From Ornithinibacillus caprae (GTDB lineage Bacteria; Bacillota; Bacilli; Bacillales; Amphibacillaceae), in contig NZ_WOCA01000009.1 of NCBI RefSeq assembly GCF_009728145.1, positions 62,001 to 126,000 of the forward strand: 64,000 bases of DNA, given 5' to 3'. The translations under genes were made by a program, and so were the position numbers. A model generated the notes under the pieces. It saw only the letters and a list, made by a program, of their open reading frames with translations. It had not been told where the DNA came from and made no database searches. Below are positions 45,326 to 54,982 of this stretch, in pieces (within the stretch, counting starts at the first letter, position 1; every line of letters begins with the position of its first letter).

Positions 45326-47524
45326 ATGGATAATGAGATGATAGATAGAGTTAGAAAATACTTTAAAGATCATGATAGGAAGCCATTAGCTGTTCATGAA
45401 TTAGAAGAAGAACTAGAAATCGACGACGCAGTTGATTTTAAGGAGTTAGTTAAAGCACTAAATGAGCTTGAACATCAAGGTGAACTTGTACGTACTCGTA
45501 AAAACCGCTTTGGACTTCCAAAAAAAATGAACTTAATCCGTGGTAAAATTCAAATGCATGCAAAGGGATTTGCTTTTTTAATTCCTGATGATGAAGAACA
45601 ATCGGATGTTTATATTCATCATTCTGATTTAGCTTCAGCGATGAATAATGACCGAGTTCTTGTTCGAATTGAGAAAAGTAATGCAGATGGTAATCGTCCT
45701 GAAGGTACGGTTATTCGTATACTCGAACGTGCCGTTACGGAAATAGTTGGAACATACGAGGATAATAAATCATTTGGATTTGTTATTGCGGATGATAAAC
45801 GTATTCCGAACGATATTTTCATTCCTAAAAGCCAGAATAATGGGGCTGTTAGCGGACATAAGGTTATTGCTAGAATAACAAAATATCCTGAAGGTCGAAT
45901 GAGTGCTGAGGGAGAAATTATAGAAATCCTCGGTCACAAGAATGATCCTGGTATTGATATTATTTCGATTATTTATAAACATGGAATAAAAGTGGATTTT
46001 CCAGATGAGGTTTTAGAACAAGCATCACAAACACCAGAAACCATTAGAGAAGAAGAAATTGCGAATAGACGCGATTTAAGGGACGAGGTTATCGTAACTA
46101 TTGATGGAGCAGATGCAAAAGACCTCGATGATGCAGTCACGGTTAAGAAACTTGATAATGGTAATTATAAGCTTGGTGTATATATTGCTGATGTTAGTTA
46201 TTATGTTAAAGAGGGCTCGCCAATTGATAAGGAAGCTTTTGAGCGTGGGACGAGTGTATACTTAGTTGACCGAGTGATTCCGATGATCCCACATCGTCTA
46301 TCTAACGGAATATGTTCCTTAAATCCACAAGTGGACAGGCTTACTCTTGGATGCGAGATGGAAATTGATTCATCGGGTAAAGTGGTTAACCATGAAATTT
46401 TCCAAAGTGTTATTAAGACAACGGAAAGAATGACGTACAAGGATGTTAATCGAATTTTGGTCGATAAAGATGAAGAAGTTCGTGATCGCTATAAACCGTT
46501 GGTACCGATGTTTGAGGAAATGGAAAAACTTGCTGAGATATTGCGAAAAAAACGATTTGGTCGTGGTGCAATTGATTTTGACTTTAAAGAAGCACAAGTG
46601 ATTGTTGATGATGAGGGTAAAGCTCAAGATGTTGTGATTCGAGAGCGATCTGTAGCGGAAAAATTAATTGAAGAATTCATGCTTGCAGCAAATGAAACAG
46701 TTGCTGAGCATTTCCATTGGATGGATGTTCCATTCATACATCGAATCCATGAAGATCCTGATGAAGGAAAATTACAGAACTTTTTTGAGTTTTTAGGTGG
46801 TCTTGGTTACCGTGTAAAAGGTACATCGAATGAAATACATCCACAAGCTTTACAAAAAGTCTTGGAAGCAGCAGAAGGAAAACCGGAAGAAATGATTATC
46901 TCAAAGCTGATGCTACGGTCTATGAAACAGGCAAAGTATGATCCTCAAGGAATCGGGCATTTTGGACTTGCGACGGAATTTTATACCCATTTTACATCAC
47001 CAATTCGTCGTTATCCGGATCTGATTGTTCACCGGTTAATTCGTACGTATTTAATTGAAAAAACAATAGACCAGAAAACAATTGGCAGCTGGAAGGATAA
47101 ATTACCTGAGATCGCAAGGCATACTTCAGCTAAGGAACGAACCGCAGTTGATGCCGAGCGAGATACAGACGATTTGAAAAAAGCTGAATATATGCAGGAA
47201 CGTATTGGTGAGGAATATACAGGAGTTATTAGTTCCGTAACAAGCTTTGGTTTATTTGTTGAATTAGAGAATACAATTGAAGGTTTAGTTCATGTTAGTT
47301 ACTTGACGGATGATTATTACCATTTTGATGAGCAACATTATGCCATGATTGGTGAACGAACAGGAAAAGTATACCGAATTGGACAAGAAGTGAAAGTAAA
47401 GGTCACTGCTGTAAATATGGATGAACATGCTATTGATTTCGAAATTGTATCAGGTGGTGAACCTGGAGAAAGAAAAGGAAGAAAAAGTCCTTCCAAGAAA
47501 ATAAGAGCTAAAAAGAAAAAATAG
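45326..47524 (+). CDS. rnr: Ribonuclease R
   Basis: 732 residues. Two N-terminal cold-shock domains (about 60-200) follow a winged-helix start. The RNB catalytic core contains [14 protein letters not shown] with the metal-binding Asp residues and [15 protein letters not shown]. The S1 domain begins around [20 protein letters not shown], and a short Lys-rich tail ends the protein. RNase R degrades structured RNA 3' to 5' and handles non-stop mRNA with SmpB and tmRNA, both encoded downstream. Confidence 0.96.
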   Translation: MDNEMIDRVRKYFKDHDRKPLAVHELEEELEIDDAVDFKELVKALNELEHQGELVRTRKNRFGLPKKMNLIRGKIQMHAKGFAFLIPDDEEQSDVYIHHSDLASAMNNDRVLVRIEKSNADGNRPEGTVIRILERAVTEIVGTYEDNKSFGFVIADDKRIPNDIFIPKSQNNGAVSGHKVIARITKYPEGRMSAEGEIIEILGHKNDPGIDIISIIYKHGIKVDFPDEVLEQASQTPETIREEEIANRRDLRDEVIVTIDGADAKDLDDAVTVKKLDNGNYKLGVYIADVSYYVKEGSPIDKEAFERGTSVYLVDRVIPMIPHRLSNGICSLNPQVDRLTLGCEMEIDSSGKVVNHEIFQSVIKTTERMTYKDVNRILVDKDEEVRDRYKPLVPMFEEMEKLAEILRKKRFGRGAIDFDFKEAQVIVDDEGKAQDVVIRERSVAEKLIEEFMLAANETVAEHFHWMDVPFIHRIHEDPDEGKLQNFFEFLGGLGYRVKGTSNEIHPQALQKVLEAAEGKPEEMIISKLMLRSMKQAKYDPQGIGHFGLATEFYTHFTSPIRRYPDLIVHRLIRTYLIEKTIDQKTIGSWKDKLPEIARHTSAKERTAVDAERDTDDLKKAEYMQERIGEEYTGVISSVTSFGLFVELENTIEGLVHVSYLTDDYYHFDEQHYAMIGERTGKVYRIGQEVKVKVTAVNMDEHAIDFEIVSGGEPGERKGRKSPSKKIRAKKKK

Positions 47525-47548
47525 GCGCATATCATATGTATAGTGCAT

Positions 47549-47592
47549 AGACTAATTCTGTATGTTAAAAAATATAGAATTAGTCTTTTTTA
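47549..47592 (+). terminator. Terminator after rnr
   Basis: AGACTAATTCT and AGAATTAGTCT arms with an A/T-rich loop and T-run. Confidence 0.8.
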
Positions 47593-47621
47593 TTTCCTTC
47601 GATATTTTCAAATAATTTGTA

Positions 47622-47650
47622 TTGCATTTTTTGATTGAATAGAATAAAAT
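47622..47650 (+). promoter_or_regulatory. SigA promoter of the ZIP transporter gene
   Basis: TTGCAT and TAAAAT with a 17-base spacer, about 70 bases before the ATG. A metal-box-like palindrome follows the predicted start of transcription. Confidence 0.65.
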
Positions 47651-47667
47651 ATACCTAACTGAAAAAA

Positions 47668-47684
47668 GTTGCCTTAGGTAAAAA
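47668..47684 (+). promoter_or_regulatory. Candidate MntR-type metal box
   Basis: GTTGCCTTAGGTAAAAA resembles the Bacillus MntR consensus (TTTGCCTTAAGGAAAC), with a partly palindromic centre. It lies just downstream of the predicted promoter, a place where a repressor would block transcription of the metal transporter. Confidence 0.4.
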
Positions 47685-47718
47685 CTAATTAACAAGTACA
47701 ACAAAAGGAGTAAAAAAA

Positions 47719-48522
47719 ATGTCACAAGAAATAATTTTAGCATTTTTGTTCACTCTGTTTGCCGGTTTAGCAACTGGTATCGGAAGTTTGTTGGCATTTT
47801 TTGCTAAAACAACAAATACAAGATTTTTATCATTCTCATTAGGATTTTCAGCAGGAGTTATGATTTATGTTTCTATGGTCGAAATTTTCTTTAAAGCACA
47901 GGATTCATTAGTTAGTGAATTAGGAGAACCAGGTGGAAATTGGCTAACGGTTATCTCATTTTTCGCTGGTATGCTATTAATTGCGTTAATTGACCGTTTC
48001 GTTCCAAAAAGTTCAAATCCACACGAACCAAAAAAGGTAGAGGATATGAAAAAGAATGGAACAAAAGATCCTGATTTATTAAAAATGGGTGTTTTTACAG
48101 CACTTGCTATTGGGATTCATAATTTTCCAGAAGGGATTGCAACCTTTGTTTCCACACTTCAAGACCCAACTGTTGGATTCGCCATCGCGATTGCAATAGC
48201 TATTCATAATATCCCTGAAGGTATTGCAGTATCTGTTCCTATATACTATGCAACTGGAAGTAAGAAAAAAGCTTTTAAATTATCCTTTTTATCAGGATTA
48301 GCAGAGCCGGTAGGTGCTATCGTGGCATTTTTAATTTTAATGCCATTCCTAAATGACTTAATGTTTGGTGTTATATTCGCAGCTGTAGCTGGAATCATGG
48401 TATTTATTTCATTAGATGAACTACTTCCTGCTGCTAAAAAGTATGATGAGGCACATTTGTCAATCTATGGATTGATCAGTGGAATGGCAGTTATGGCGGT
48501 AAGTTTGCTGCTATTAATGTAA
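47719..48522 (+). CDS. zupT: ZIP family divalent-metal transporter
   Basis: 267 residues, AAAGGAG upstream. About eight membrane helices. The two signature helices carry GIHNFPEGIATF (near 135) and IAIHNIPEGIAVSV (near 168), the His/Glu pairs of ZupT-type binuclear metal sites. A short polar loop with His lies between helices 3 and 4. It imports zinc, and possibly manganese or iron. It sits between rnr and smpB, splitting the usual rnr-smpB pair. Confidence 0.93.
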   Translation: MSQEIILAFLFTLFAGLATGIGSLLAFFAKTTNTRFLSFSLGFSAGVMIYVSMVEIFFKAQDSLVSELGEPGGNWLTVISFFAGMLLIALIDRFVPKSSNPHEPKKVEDMKKNGTKDPDLLKMGVFTALAIGIHNFPEGIATFVSTLQDPTVGFAIAIAIAIHNIPEGIAVSVPIYYATGSKKKAFKLSFLSGLAEPVGAIVAFLILMPFLNDLMFGVIFAAVAGIMVFISLDELLPAAKKYDEAHLSIYGLISGMAVMAVSLLLLM

Positions 48523-48600
48523 TGAGATGTTGGTTGGGCTGTAGCTTAGGTTTGGGCTACAGCTTTTATTTTATTATAGGAATCGGTTTTGGGGAACGGT

Positions 48601-48830
48601 GTAGGCTTTCAGGTGGGGATATCGGCGTTCAGAGAAGAATATCGGCTCTCAAGCAGAAGTATTGGCGTTCAGAGAAGAATATCGGTTCTCAAGCAGAAGT
48701 ATCTGCCTTCAGGGAAGAATATCGGCTCTCAAGCAGAAGTATCGGTCATCAGAGAAGAAAATCGGCTTTCAAGCAGAAATATCTGTCTTCAGATGAAAAC
48801 ACAGGCCATCAGGCGAAAACATCTGCCATA
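48601..48830. repeat. Intergenic array, eleven units of exactly 20 bp in alternating A/B forms
   Basis: Units begin at 48601, 48621 and every 20 bp to 48821. Form A is like ATCGGCGTTCAGAGAAGAAT, form B like ATCGGCTCTCAAGCAGAAGT, and they alternate, giving a 40-bp higher order. Units decay at both ends. The whole zupT-smpB gap of about 370 bp is this array, plus the smpB leader. No convincing gene runs through. Confidence 0.88.
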
Positions 48831-48894
48831 CTGATTGGATTAAACTCGAATATTTGGTAAAATGAAGGTCACGGAAGTAGTAGGAGGAAGTTGT

Positions 48895-49362
48895 ATGCCA
48901 AAAGGTCAAGGTAAAGTCATTGCGCAAAATAAGAAAGCGTCTCATGATTATTTTATAGAAGATACATATGAAGCGGGAATTGTTTTAAAAGGAACGGAAA
49001 TAAAATCGCTTCGTGCTGGCCGTGTTAATCTCAAGGATTCACATGCTCGAATCGATCGACGTGGGGAAGTACAGCTAGTTAATCTACATATTTCGGAGTA
49101 TGAACAGGGTAATCGCTTTAACCATGATCCAACCAGATCACGAAAATTACTTTTACACCGAAAAGAGATTGATAAACTAATCGGATTAACACAACAACAA
49201 GGCTATGCACTTGTGCCATTAAAAATATATATAAAAAATGGGTATGCTAAAGTATTAATTGGCTTAGGAAAAGGTAAAAAGAAATTCGACAAACGTGAAG
49301 ATCTAAAGAAAAAACAAATGAAACGAGATATTGATCGCGCTATAAAAGATCAAATGAGGTAA
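48895..49362 (+). CDS. smpB: SsrA-binding protein SmpB
   Basis: 155 residues from ATG 48895 after [30 protein letters not shown] and [20 protein letters not shown] are the conserved OB-fold core that holds the tmRNA acceptor arm; the C-terminal basic tail ([18 protein letters not shown]) enters the empty ribosomal mRNA channel. It is the protein partner of tmRNA, found at 52859. Confidence 0.96.
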   Translation: MPKGQGKVIAQNKKASHDYFIEDTYEAGIVLKGTEIKSLRAGRVNLKDSHARIDRRGEVQLVNLHISEYEQGNRFNHDPTRSRKLLLHRKEIDKLIGLTQQQGYALVPLKIYIKNGYAKVLIGLGKGKKKFDKREDLKKKQMKRDIDRAIKDQMR

Positions 49363-49378
49363 ATACTAATCGAAGTAA

Positions 49379-49420
49379 TCCATCAGTAGAGATAAGCATC
49401 TTTTTACTGATGGATTTTAT
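49379..49420 (+). terminator. Terminator after smpB
   Basis: TCCATCAGTA and TACTGATGGA arms, T-run and the rocB ribosome site soon after. Confidence 0.75.
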
Positions 49421-49437
49421 ATAAGGAGGTATGTCAA

Positions 49438-51102
49438 ATGGCTGACTTGCTAAATAGCAGAGAGGAAGTTCTTTCGTTAACGAAACAATTAGTTGGAATT
49501 AATAGTATTGTTAATACAGAAGGTGAAATGGTTATAGCTCACTCGCTATATACGTTACTAGCTTCTTATCCATATTTTGCGGAGAATCAAAAAAATTTAG
49601 TCCTTGAACAAACAATAGATGATTACCATGAACGCTATAATGTGTTGGCTTTTGTAAAAGGAACAAAGAAATCGAGTAATCGCACAGTAATTTTAATGGG
49701 GCACACAGATACAGTTGGAGTAGGTGATTTTAACCAATTATATGAATATGCATTTTCTCCAGATGAGTGGATGGACATTTTAAAGAACGAAGAAATTCCA
49801 AATACAGCGAGGGAACAATTGGATTCTGGTGATTGGTTATTTGGAAGGGGAGCACTTGATATGAAAAGTGGGCTCTCTAGTCATTTATTTCTCTTAAAAT
49901 ACTATTCGGAGCATCCAGAAGAATTAGAAGGTAACCTTGTTCTCGTAGCGGAATGTGATGAGGAAGACAGTTCGAATGGAATTTTATCTGCACTTAAGAC
50001 ATTGAAAAAGTGGAAAAAAGAGCATCAATTTGAGTATGTGGCAGCGATAAATGCAGATTTTGTAGCACCAAGATATGAAGGTGATAAAAATCGTTACGTC
50101 TATAAAGGAACGGTAGGAAAATTGCTTCCATCCTTTTTCGTTACTGGTGCGGAAACTCATGTAGGTGCTGCTTTTGAAGGACTTGATCCTAACTTTGTAA
50201 TCGCAGAGCTAACCAGACAATTGAGTTATAATCCGGAACTTTGCAATGAAGCGCATGGAGAAGTAACGGTACCACCTGTGTCATTAAAACAAATTGATTT
50301 AAAACCAGCATACGATGTTCAAACCGCATTGTCTGCATTTGCCTATTATAATTTCTTTCTCCATTCTTGGACGCCAAAAGATGTATTAGAAATTGTAACT
50401 AAACAAGCAGATATTGCCTTTCAAAATGCCATAAAAATCTATGAAGAACGTTATCAACGATTTTGTGAAGTAAGTGGACAAAAATTTCAACCTGTATCTT
50501 GGAAACCACGTGTGATAACGTATGAAGAAATGGATCAAATGTTAAAACTAACACATGGTAATACCTACACAAACCATATGCAAGAATTTAAATATGATTT
50601 ATTAAATGATGAAACATTAGATATTAGAATGTATGCTGCTCGAGTAGTGGAAGAAGCTTGGAAATGGATGGAGGATAAAAACCCTACCATTATCGTATTT
50701 AATTCATCCTTATATTCTCCTCGAATTGAGATAACAGGGAAAAATGAAAATGAGAACGTATTAATCGAAGCATTGGAAAAAGCAGTAGAGGATATCCAAC
50801 CAAGCTATGAGTACCCTATTGTAGTGAAAAATTTCTATCCTTATATTTCTGATATGAGTTTTATGGCATTGAGTGATGATGATAAAGATCTTGCACCAGT
50901 TGCAGATAATAATCCAAGCTGGGGTTCAAAGTTTTTTGTAAACTATCAAGATATACGAGATATAAATGTTCCAGTAATTAATATTGGACCATATGGTATG
51001 GATGCACATAAGAAATTAGAACGAATGGAGATGACATATTCTTTAGAAATAGTTCCAAACCTAACGAATAAAGTGATCCTAACTATATTAAATAAAGGAT
51101 GA
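49438..51102 (+). CDS. rocB: RocB-like M20 family metallohydrolase
   Basis: 554 residues (B. subtilis RocB 566). AAGGAGG precedes the ATG. Metal ligands are His in ILMGHTDTVGVG, Asp in LFGRGALDMKSGL and the Glu pair in VAECDEEDSSNG. The long dimerisation insert is present. RocB belongs to the arginine and ornithine catabolic regulon in B. subtilis; the exact reaction is not settled. Other roc genes are not next to it. Confidence 0.9.
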   Translation: MADLLNSREEVLSLTKQLVGINSIVNTEGEMVIAHSLYTLLASYPYFAENQKNLVLEQTIDDYHERYNVLAFVKGTKKSSNRTVILMGHTDTVGVGDFNQLYEYAFSPDEWMDILKNEEIPNTAREQLDSGDWLFGRGALDMKSGLSSHLFLLKYYSEHPEELEGNLVLVAECDEEDSSNGILSALKTLKKWKKEHQFEYVAAINADFVAPRYEGDKNRYVYKGTVGKLLPSFFVTGAETHVGAAFEGLDPNFVIAELTRQLSYNPELCNEAHGEVTVPPVSLKQIDLKPAYDVQTALSAFAYYNFFLHSWTPKDVLEIVTKQADIAFQNAIKIYEERYQRFCEVSGQKFQPVSWKPRVITYEEMDQMLKLTHGNTYTNHMQEFKYDLLNDETLDIRMYAARVVEEAWKWMEDKNPTIIVFNSSLYSPRIEITGKNENENVLIEALEKAVEDIQPSYEYPIVVKNFYPYISDMSFMALSDDDKDLAPVADNNPSWGSKFFVNYQDIRDINVPVINIGPYGMDAHKKLERMEMTYSLEIVPNLTNKVILTILNKG

Positions 51103-51270
51103 TGGCTTCCTTATTTCACGAACCATAAAATAATCGCATCAAAAAACTAATAAAAAAGTAATAGTTAATTCGTATGAAAAAAATACACAAACGATTTACT
51201 GCTAGTTTAATCTCCTTTAATATCTATTATTTATTGTATTAGTAGATTCAAAATTAAAGGAGAGGATAAA

Positions 51271-52656
51271 ATGTTTAAGAAGATTGGTGTAGTTGCTCTT
51301 AGTGTAGGTCTTGTTTTTTCAGGATTGAGTATTAGTCAGGCAGGTGCGGAAAAGCCAGATTCGCTTGGAAAAGATAATGGTGTAGGTCATGGCAACAAAA
51401 AAGTAGAAAATGTAATTTATATGATCCCAGATGGATTTAGTGCAGATTACGCATCGAATTATCGTGTGTTTAAAGGAGAAGATGCCATTTGGGATGAGCA
51501 TTTAAAGGGCATGTTTACTACAAATTCGGCTAATTCAGATGTGACTGATTCTGCCGCAGCAGGCACTGCAATGGCAACAGGTGAAAAAACGAATAATGGC
51601 GTGATTGGTCTTGATACAGAAGGCAAAGAATTAAAAACAATATTAGAAGCCTCCCAAGAAGTTGGAAAAGCATCCGGTTTAGTTGCTACCTCTACTATTA
51701 CGCATGCAACTCCAGCTTCTTTTGCATCGCATGTAGAAAGTCGTAATATCGCATGTAGAAAGTCGTAATAATGAAGTAGAAATTGCTAAGCAAATTCTTT
51801 CAAGCGAAGTAGATGTTATCCTTGGTGGTGGAAAAAATAACTTCTTACCGAAATCAGAAGGTGGAAATCAGGATAAAATTAATTTAATTCAATTCAACAA
51901 GCAGAAGAACAAGGTTATGAATTTGTAGAAACTCGTGATGAGCTGCTACAGAATCTATATATAGATATTAAAAATGGTGAAAAATTACTAGGTCTATTTG
52001 CAAACGAGGCACTAGCACCAGAACTACATCGAGGGGAAACAGAAGAACCTAGCCTTGCTGAAATGACGGAAAGGGCTATTGACGTACTGGAAGAGGACAA
52101 GGATGGATTTTTCCTAGTTGTTGAGGGAAGTCAAATTGATTGGGCTGGACATGATAATGATGCAGCATGGGCGATGACAGATGTCGAAGCTTTTGAAAAA
52201 GCTGTAGAAGTTGCAATCAATTTTGCAGAGGAAGATGGGAAAACGCTTGTTGTGGTAGCAGGAGATCATGATACTGGTGGAATGACAACGGGTTCTAATG
52301 GCCAAATGGATTTAAATGCACAAGTACTTCAGAATGTAACTGCTACTGGTGACTATATGGCTTCTTTGTTAAACGAAGAACGATCTAATATTTCTGAAGT
52401 GGTCTATAATTATTCTAGTATAGAATTGACAAGTGAAGAAGAAAAAATAATTAAACGAGAACAAAATGCATCGCTTGCTATAAATAAAGTAATAAGTGAT
52501 CGTGCAAGTATCGGCTGGACAAGTTATAACCATACTGGAGCTGATATTCCAGTCTATGCATATGGACCACAATCACATAAGTTTGTTGGTTTTCATGATA
52601 ATACAGATTTACCTAAACTAATTGCTGATACAATGAAACTTAAATTCACATATTAA
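51271..52656 (+). pseudogene. Secreted alkaline phosphatase, broken by two tandem duplications
   Basis: Signal peptide MFKKIGVVALSVGLVFSGLS and Ala-X-Ala site, then the phosphatase fold: IYMIPDGFSADY (metal Asp), nucleophile Ser in VTDSAAAGTAMATGEKTNNG, QIDWAGHDND and VVAGDHDTGGMT. A 22-bp tandem repeat (51726-51769) shifts the frame to a TAA at 51766. A second tandem repeat of five bases (AATTC, 51886-51895) shifts again. The sum is 27 bases, so the tail is back in the first frame. Without both, a protein of about 452 residues results. Confidence 0.9.
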
Positions 52657-52672
52657 TAGTATAATAGATTTA

Positions 52673-52703
52673 AGGGGCTTGTTTTCATACAAGCTCCTTT
52701 TTT
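52673..52703 (+). terminator. Terminator after the phosphatase pseudogene
   Basis: AGGGGCTTG and CAAGCTCCT arms followed by six T. Confidence 0.75.
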
Positions 52704-52752
52704 CCATTGGAAGACTTAATTTTAGCTGGCATAACATTCCATTGAAGTGTTC

Positions 52753-52780
52753 TTGATTTTTATATGCTATATGTTATACT
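52753..52780 (+). promoter_or_regulatory. SigA promoter of ssrA
   Basis: TTGATT and TATACT with a 16-base spacer, about 79 bases before the mature 5' end of tmRNA. Confidence 0.65.
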
Positions 52781-52858
52781 TGTAATTGTCTTGGGACTAA
52801 GACATTGAAAATTTTATATGTATGTGCTCGATATATATCCCAAGCGTTTCTCATTTAT

Positions 52859-53222
52859 GGGGGCGTTACGGATTCGACAGGGGTAGATCGAGCTCAGGTT
52901 GCGCGTCGAGGTTACGACTCGTAAAACGTTACTCGCCTAAATATAACTGGCAAAGAAAACAATTACTCTTTAGCAGCTGCGTAAGCACTGTCTAAAGGAT
53001 CCTACCTGCTATCGCCCATGTGGCAGATTGTAGGGTCTCAACTTATAGTGGGCTATCCTGTCATCCGCCGTCTGAGGATGATTTGGGAATCTAATCAGAC
53101 TAGCTACTTGAAAGCCTGTTGGTAGGCTGAAAAGTTAGCGAATGATAATATACCAACTACACGTGTAGAAGCCTGAGTGACGATATCTCTGGACGTGGGT
53201 TCGATTCCCACCGTCTCCACCA
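52859..53222 (+). ncRNA. ssrA: Transfer-messenger RNA
   Basis: The 5' end GGGGGCGTTACGGATTCGAC and 3' end GGTTCGATTCCCACCGTCTCC-ACCA form the tRNA-Ala-like acceptor and T-arm (GGGGGCG pairs with CGTCTCC). The tag frame reads GGC AAA GAA AAC AAT TAC TCT TTA GCA GCT GCG TAA (52949-52984), giving the tag (A)GKENNYSLAAA. Pseudoknot regions fill the rest of the 364 nt. It rescues stalled ribosomes together with SmpB. Confidence 0.97.
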
Positions 53223-53247
53223 ATACATAATATTGGTGGTTTTTTTG
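53217..53247 (+). terminator. Terminator overlapping the tmRNA 3' end
   Basis: CCACCAA and TTGGTGG arms, the first within the mature 3' end, then seven T. Confidence 0.85.
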
Positions 53248-53260
53248 TTTGTTGTGAAGA

Positions 53261-53296
53261 AAAGCATAAGTTTTCCGGTTGGAAAGCTTATGCTTT
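53261..53296. other. Long hairpin in the ssrA-opuAC gap
   Basis: AAAGCATAAGTTTTCC and GGAAAGCTTATGCTTT arms form a 15-bp stem. A related AGCATAAGC hairpin lies at 61396-61430. It may be a second bidirectional terminator. The rest of this 300-bp gap shows nothing else apart from the opuAC terminator. Confidence 0.55.
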
Positions 53297-53482
53297 AATT
53301 TATTGTTTTTTTATTTTATTTTGGAAATTCTATGCTTAATTAAAAGTTAGTTTGTTGGTAAATCGATTCATAAATCCTTGGTGAAATTAGTGGATTAAAT
53401 AGGTATCTCAAAAGAACCTGTAGAGCGGAGTAATGGTTGGTTCCGACTTTAAAAGTTGGTAAATAACAATTGGCTTTAGATA

Positions 53483-53515
53483 AAAAAATCCTCCCCTTCT
53501 AAAGGGAGGATTTTA
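53483..53515 (-). terminator. Terminator of the OpuAC-type gene
   Basis: AAATCCTCCC and GGGAGGATTT arms next to the stop at 53525, with a T-run on the minus strand. Confidence 0.8.
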
Positions 53516-53524
53516 GTTTACTCT

Positions 53525-54466
53525 TTATTTTGCAGGTTCCAAATCTTCAATGGAATTAATGTCCATATAGGTTGGTACAACTAATCCTATCTTGGCACCT
53601 ATCAAGTTTTCTCCTAGGTCGTCGAATTCACCTTCAAACTCTTCGAAGAAAGCACCGTGCGTCGCAGGTAGCCATGGAGCAAGAGAAGCGTCACCATCAC
53701 CGGTAGCAATTGCTTTAAACATAACAGCTGGGTCTACTGGGGTAAGCGTAACATTGAACCCTTGTTGTTCTAGTACAATTTTAGCAACATTTGCCGAAGA
53801 ACGTTCTGTGTCCCAAGGTGTTAATACTAATTCTATGGAAGTACCATCTACTGGATCTACACCTTCTGTCCATTTTGCAACGGTCTCTTGATTTTCATCT
53901 ACCCACTGTTGGGCAGCTTCTTCAAAATCCATGTTTTGAGCATCAAGCATAACAGATTCCATATCATCTGCTTCCCATTGGAATCTATCAAGTATCGTGT
54001 AGGCTTCAGGCATTTCCTCTTTTAAATCTTTTCTTACTATTGTTCCAATGTATTCCACATCGCCATAAACACCTTTTGGATCTTCTAAATATTTTAAATC
54101 AAATTTAGCAAATTTATAATGCGGTGACCATCCAGCAACGATGATAGGTTCTTCATTATTAATTGCATTTTCTAATTCAGTTAGCATAGCAGCTGTAGAA
54201 GAAATTTCTTGTTCCCAGCCTGCAAGGTTTTCATACTCACTTAACGTATCATCTGTCGCTTGAGTAATTCCGGCGCCAGGTTCAATACCTGTGATGGTGT
54301 AATCTATTTCTTCACCAACATTTGTGGATGCCTCTGTCTGATTATCTCCACCATTTTCCGCATTGTTAGAAGTATTATCTGTGTCATCTTGTCCACAGCC
54401 AGCTGCTACAAGAGATAAAGATAAACCCGCAACTATCCCTAATCTTTTCCAATTAAATTGAAACAT
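53525..54466 (-). CDS. opuAC: Glycine betaine/proline ABC transporter substrate-binding lipoprotein
   Basis: 313 residues. Signal and lipobox LSLSLVAAGCGQDD at the N-terminus, then an Asn/Asp/Thr-rich linker. The OpuAC fold includes GWSPHYKFAKFDLKYLEDP, with aromatic Trp typical of the betaine cage, and a second repeat (ELVLTPWDTERSSANVAKIV). No ATPase or permease gene is adjacent, so it probably serves a transporter encoded elsewhere. Betaine uptake fits a salt-tolerant bacillus. Confidence 0.88.
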   Translation of the reverse strand: MFQFNWKRLGIVAGLSLSLVAAGCGQDDTDNTSNNAENGGDNQTEASTNVGEEIDYTITGIEPGAGITQATDDTLSEYENLAGWEQEISSTAAMLTELENAINNEEPIIVAGWSPHYKFAKFDLKYLEDPKGVYGDVEYIGTIVRKDLKEEMPEAYTILDRFQWEADDMESVMLDAQNMDFEEAAQQWVDENQETVAKWTEGVDPVDGTSIELVLTPWDTERSSANVAKIVLEQQGFNVTLTPVDPAVMFKAIATGDGDASLAPWLPATHGAFFEEFEGEFDDLGENLIGAKIGLVVPTYMDINSIEDLEPAK

Positions 54467-54982
54467 ATTTTACTACTCTCCTCTTTTACTACTTTTTTGT
54501 TTCTGTTAGCCCAGTTATAAAACAATCATAAATTAAATGGTACAGCTTTTAATACGTAAAGTTCAAACAGTAAAAAAAGTTAATTTTGTATATTTAAGAT
54601 GACAGTTTAATTTCTATAAATGATTTAAATGGTATTCCATTTAATTGCTTTAATTTACTCCAATTTAGTATCGAAGACAATACCCTTATAAGTATGTATG
54701 GAACCAATTGTTTAGGTGCTTTCGTTAGTGAGTAACTCCAAATGCGTATGAAACAAAGAATTTCATAAAGTGGATTGTTGGGCATGGTTCGATATTTTAT
54801 TGAATTCATGCCTTTTACTTTTGCCGTTAATATGATTGTAATTATAAAAATTCGTGGAAAAAGTAAGTTATGTAAAAACTCTAAATAAAAAGTAACATGA
54901 GCCGATATATGTAATATCGCTCTAATATACTTTTAGGCAATTTCAAAAATTACGATGTAAACAAACTAGAAGGGATGAAATA
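54467..54982. other. Intergenic stretch between opuAC and the TPR-AAA operon
   Basis: This divergent 516-bp gap holds the opuAC leader (AGAGGAGAG on the minus strand), a weak 71-codon minus-strand frame at 54594-54809 without a clear ribosome site, and an inverted repeat CGATAT-ATGTA-ATATCG at 54903-54919 shortly before the plus-strand operon. The inverted repeat may be an operator. I see nothing else. Confidence 0.4.

Noticed and set aside
48601-48830. Possible CRISPR array
   Set aside because: There are no unique spacers: units abut directly with a 20-bp period, and no cas genes are nearby.
48522-48860. Plus-strand frames of 112 and 81 codons across the 20-bp array
   Set aside because: Compositionally driven by the repeat and without a proper start region; the zupT stop overlaps the first.
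52859-53222. tmRNA as the prophage attachment site
   Set aside because: tmRNA is intact, 29 kb from the phage genes, and flanked by ordinary chromosomal genes without a duplicated 3' end.
54594-54809. Minus-strand 71-codon frame in the opuAC upstream gap
   Set aside because: No clear ribosome site, no recognisable domain and A/T-driven composition; left as unannotated.
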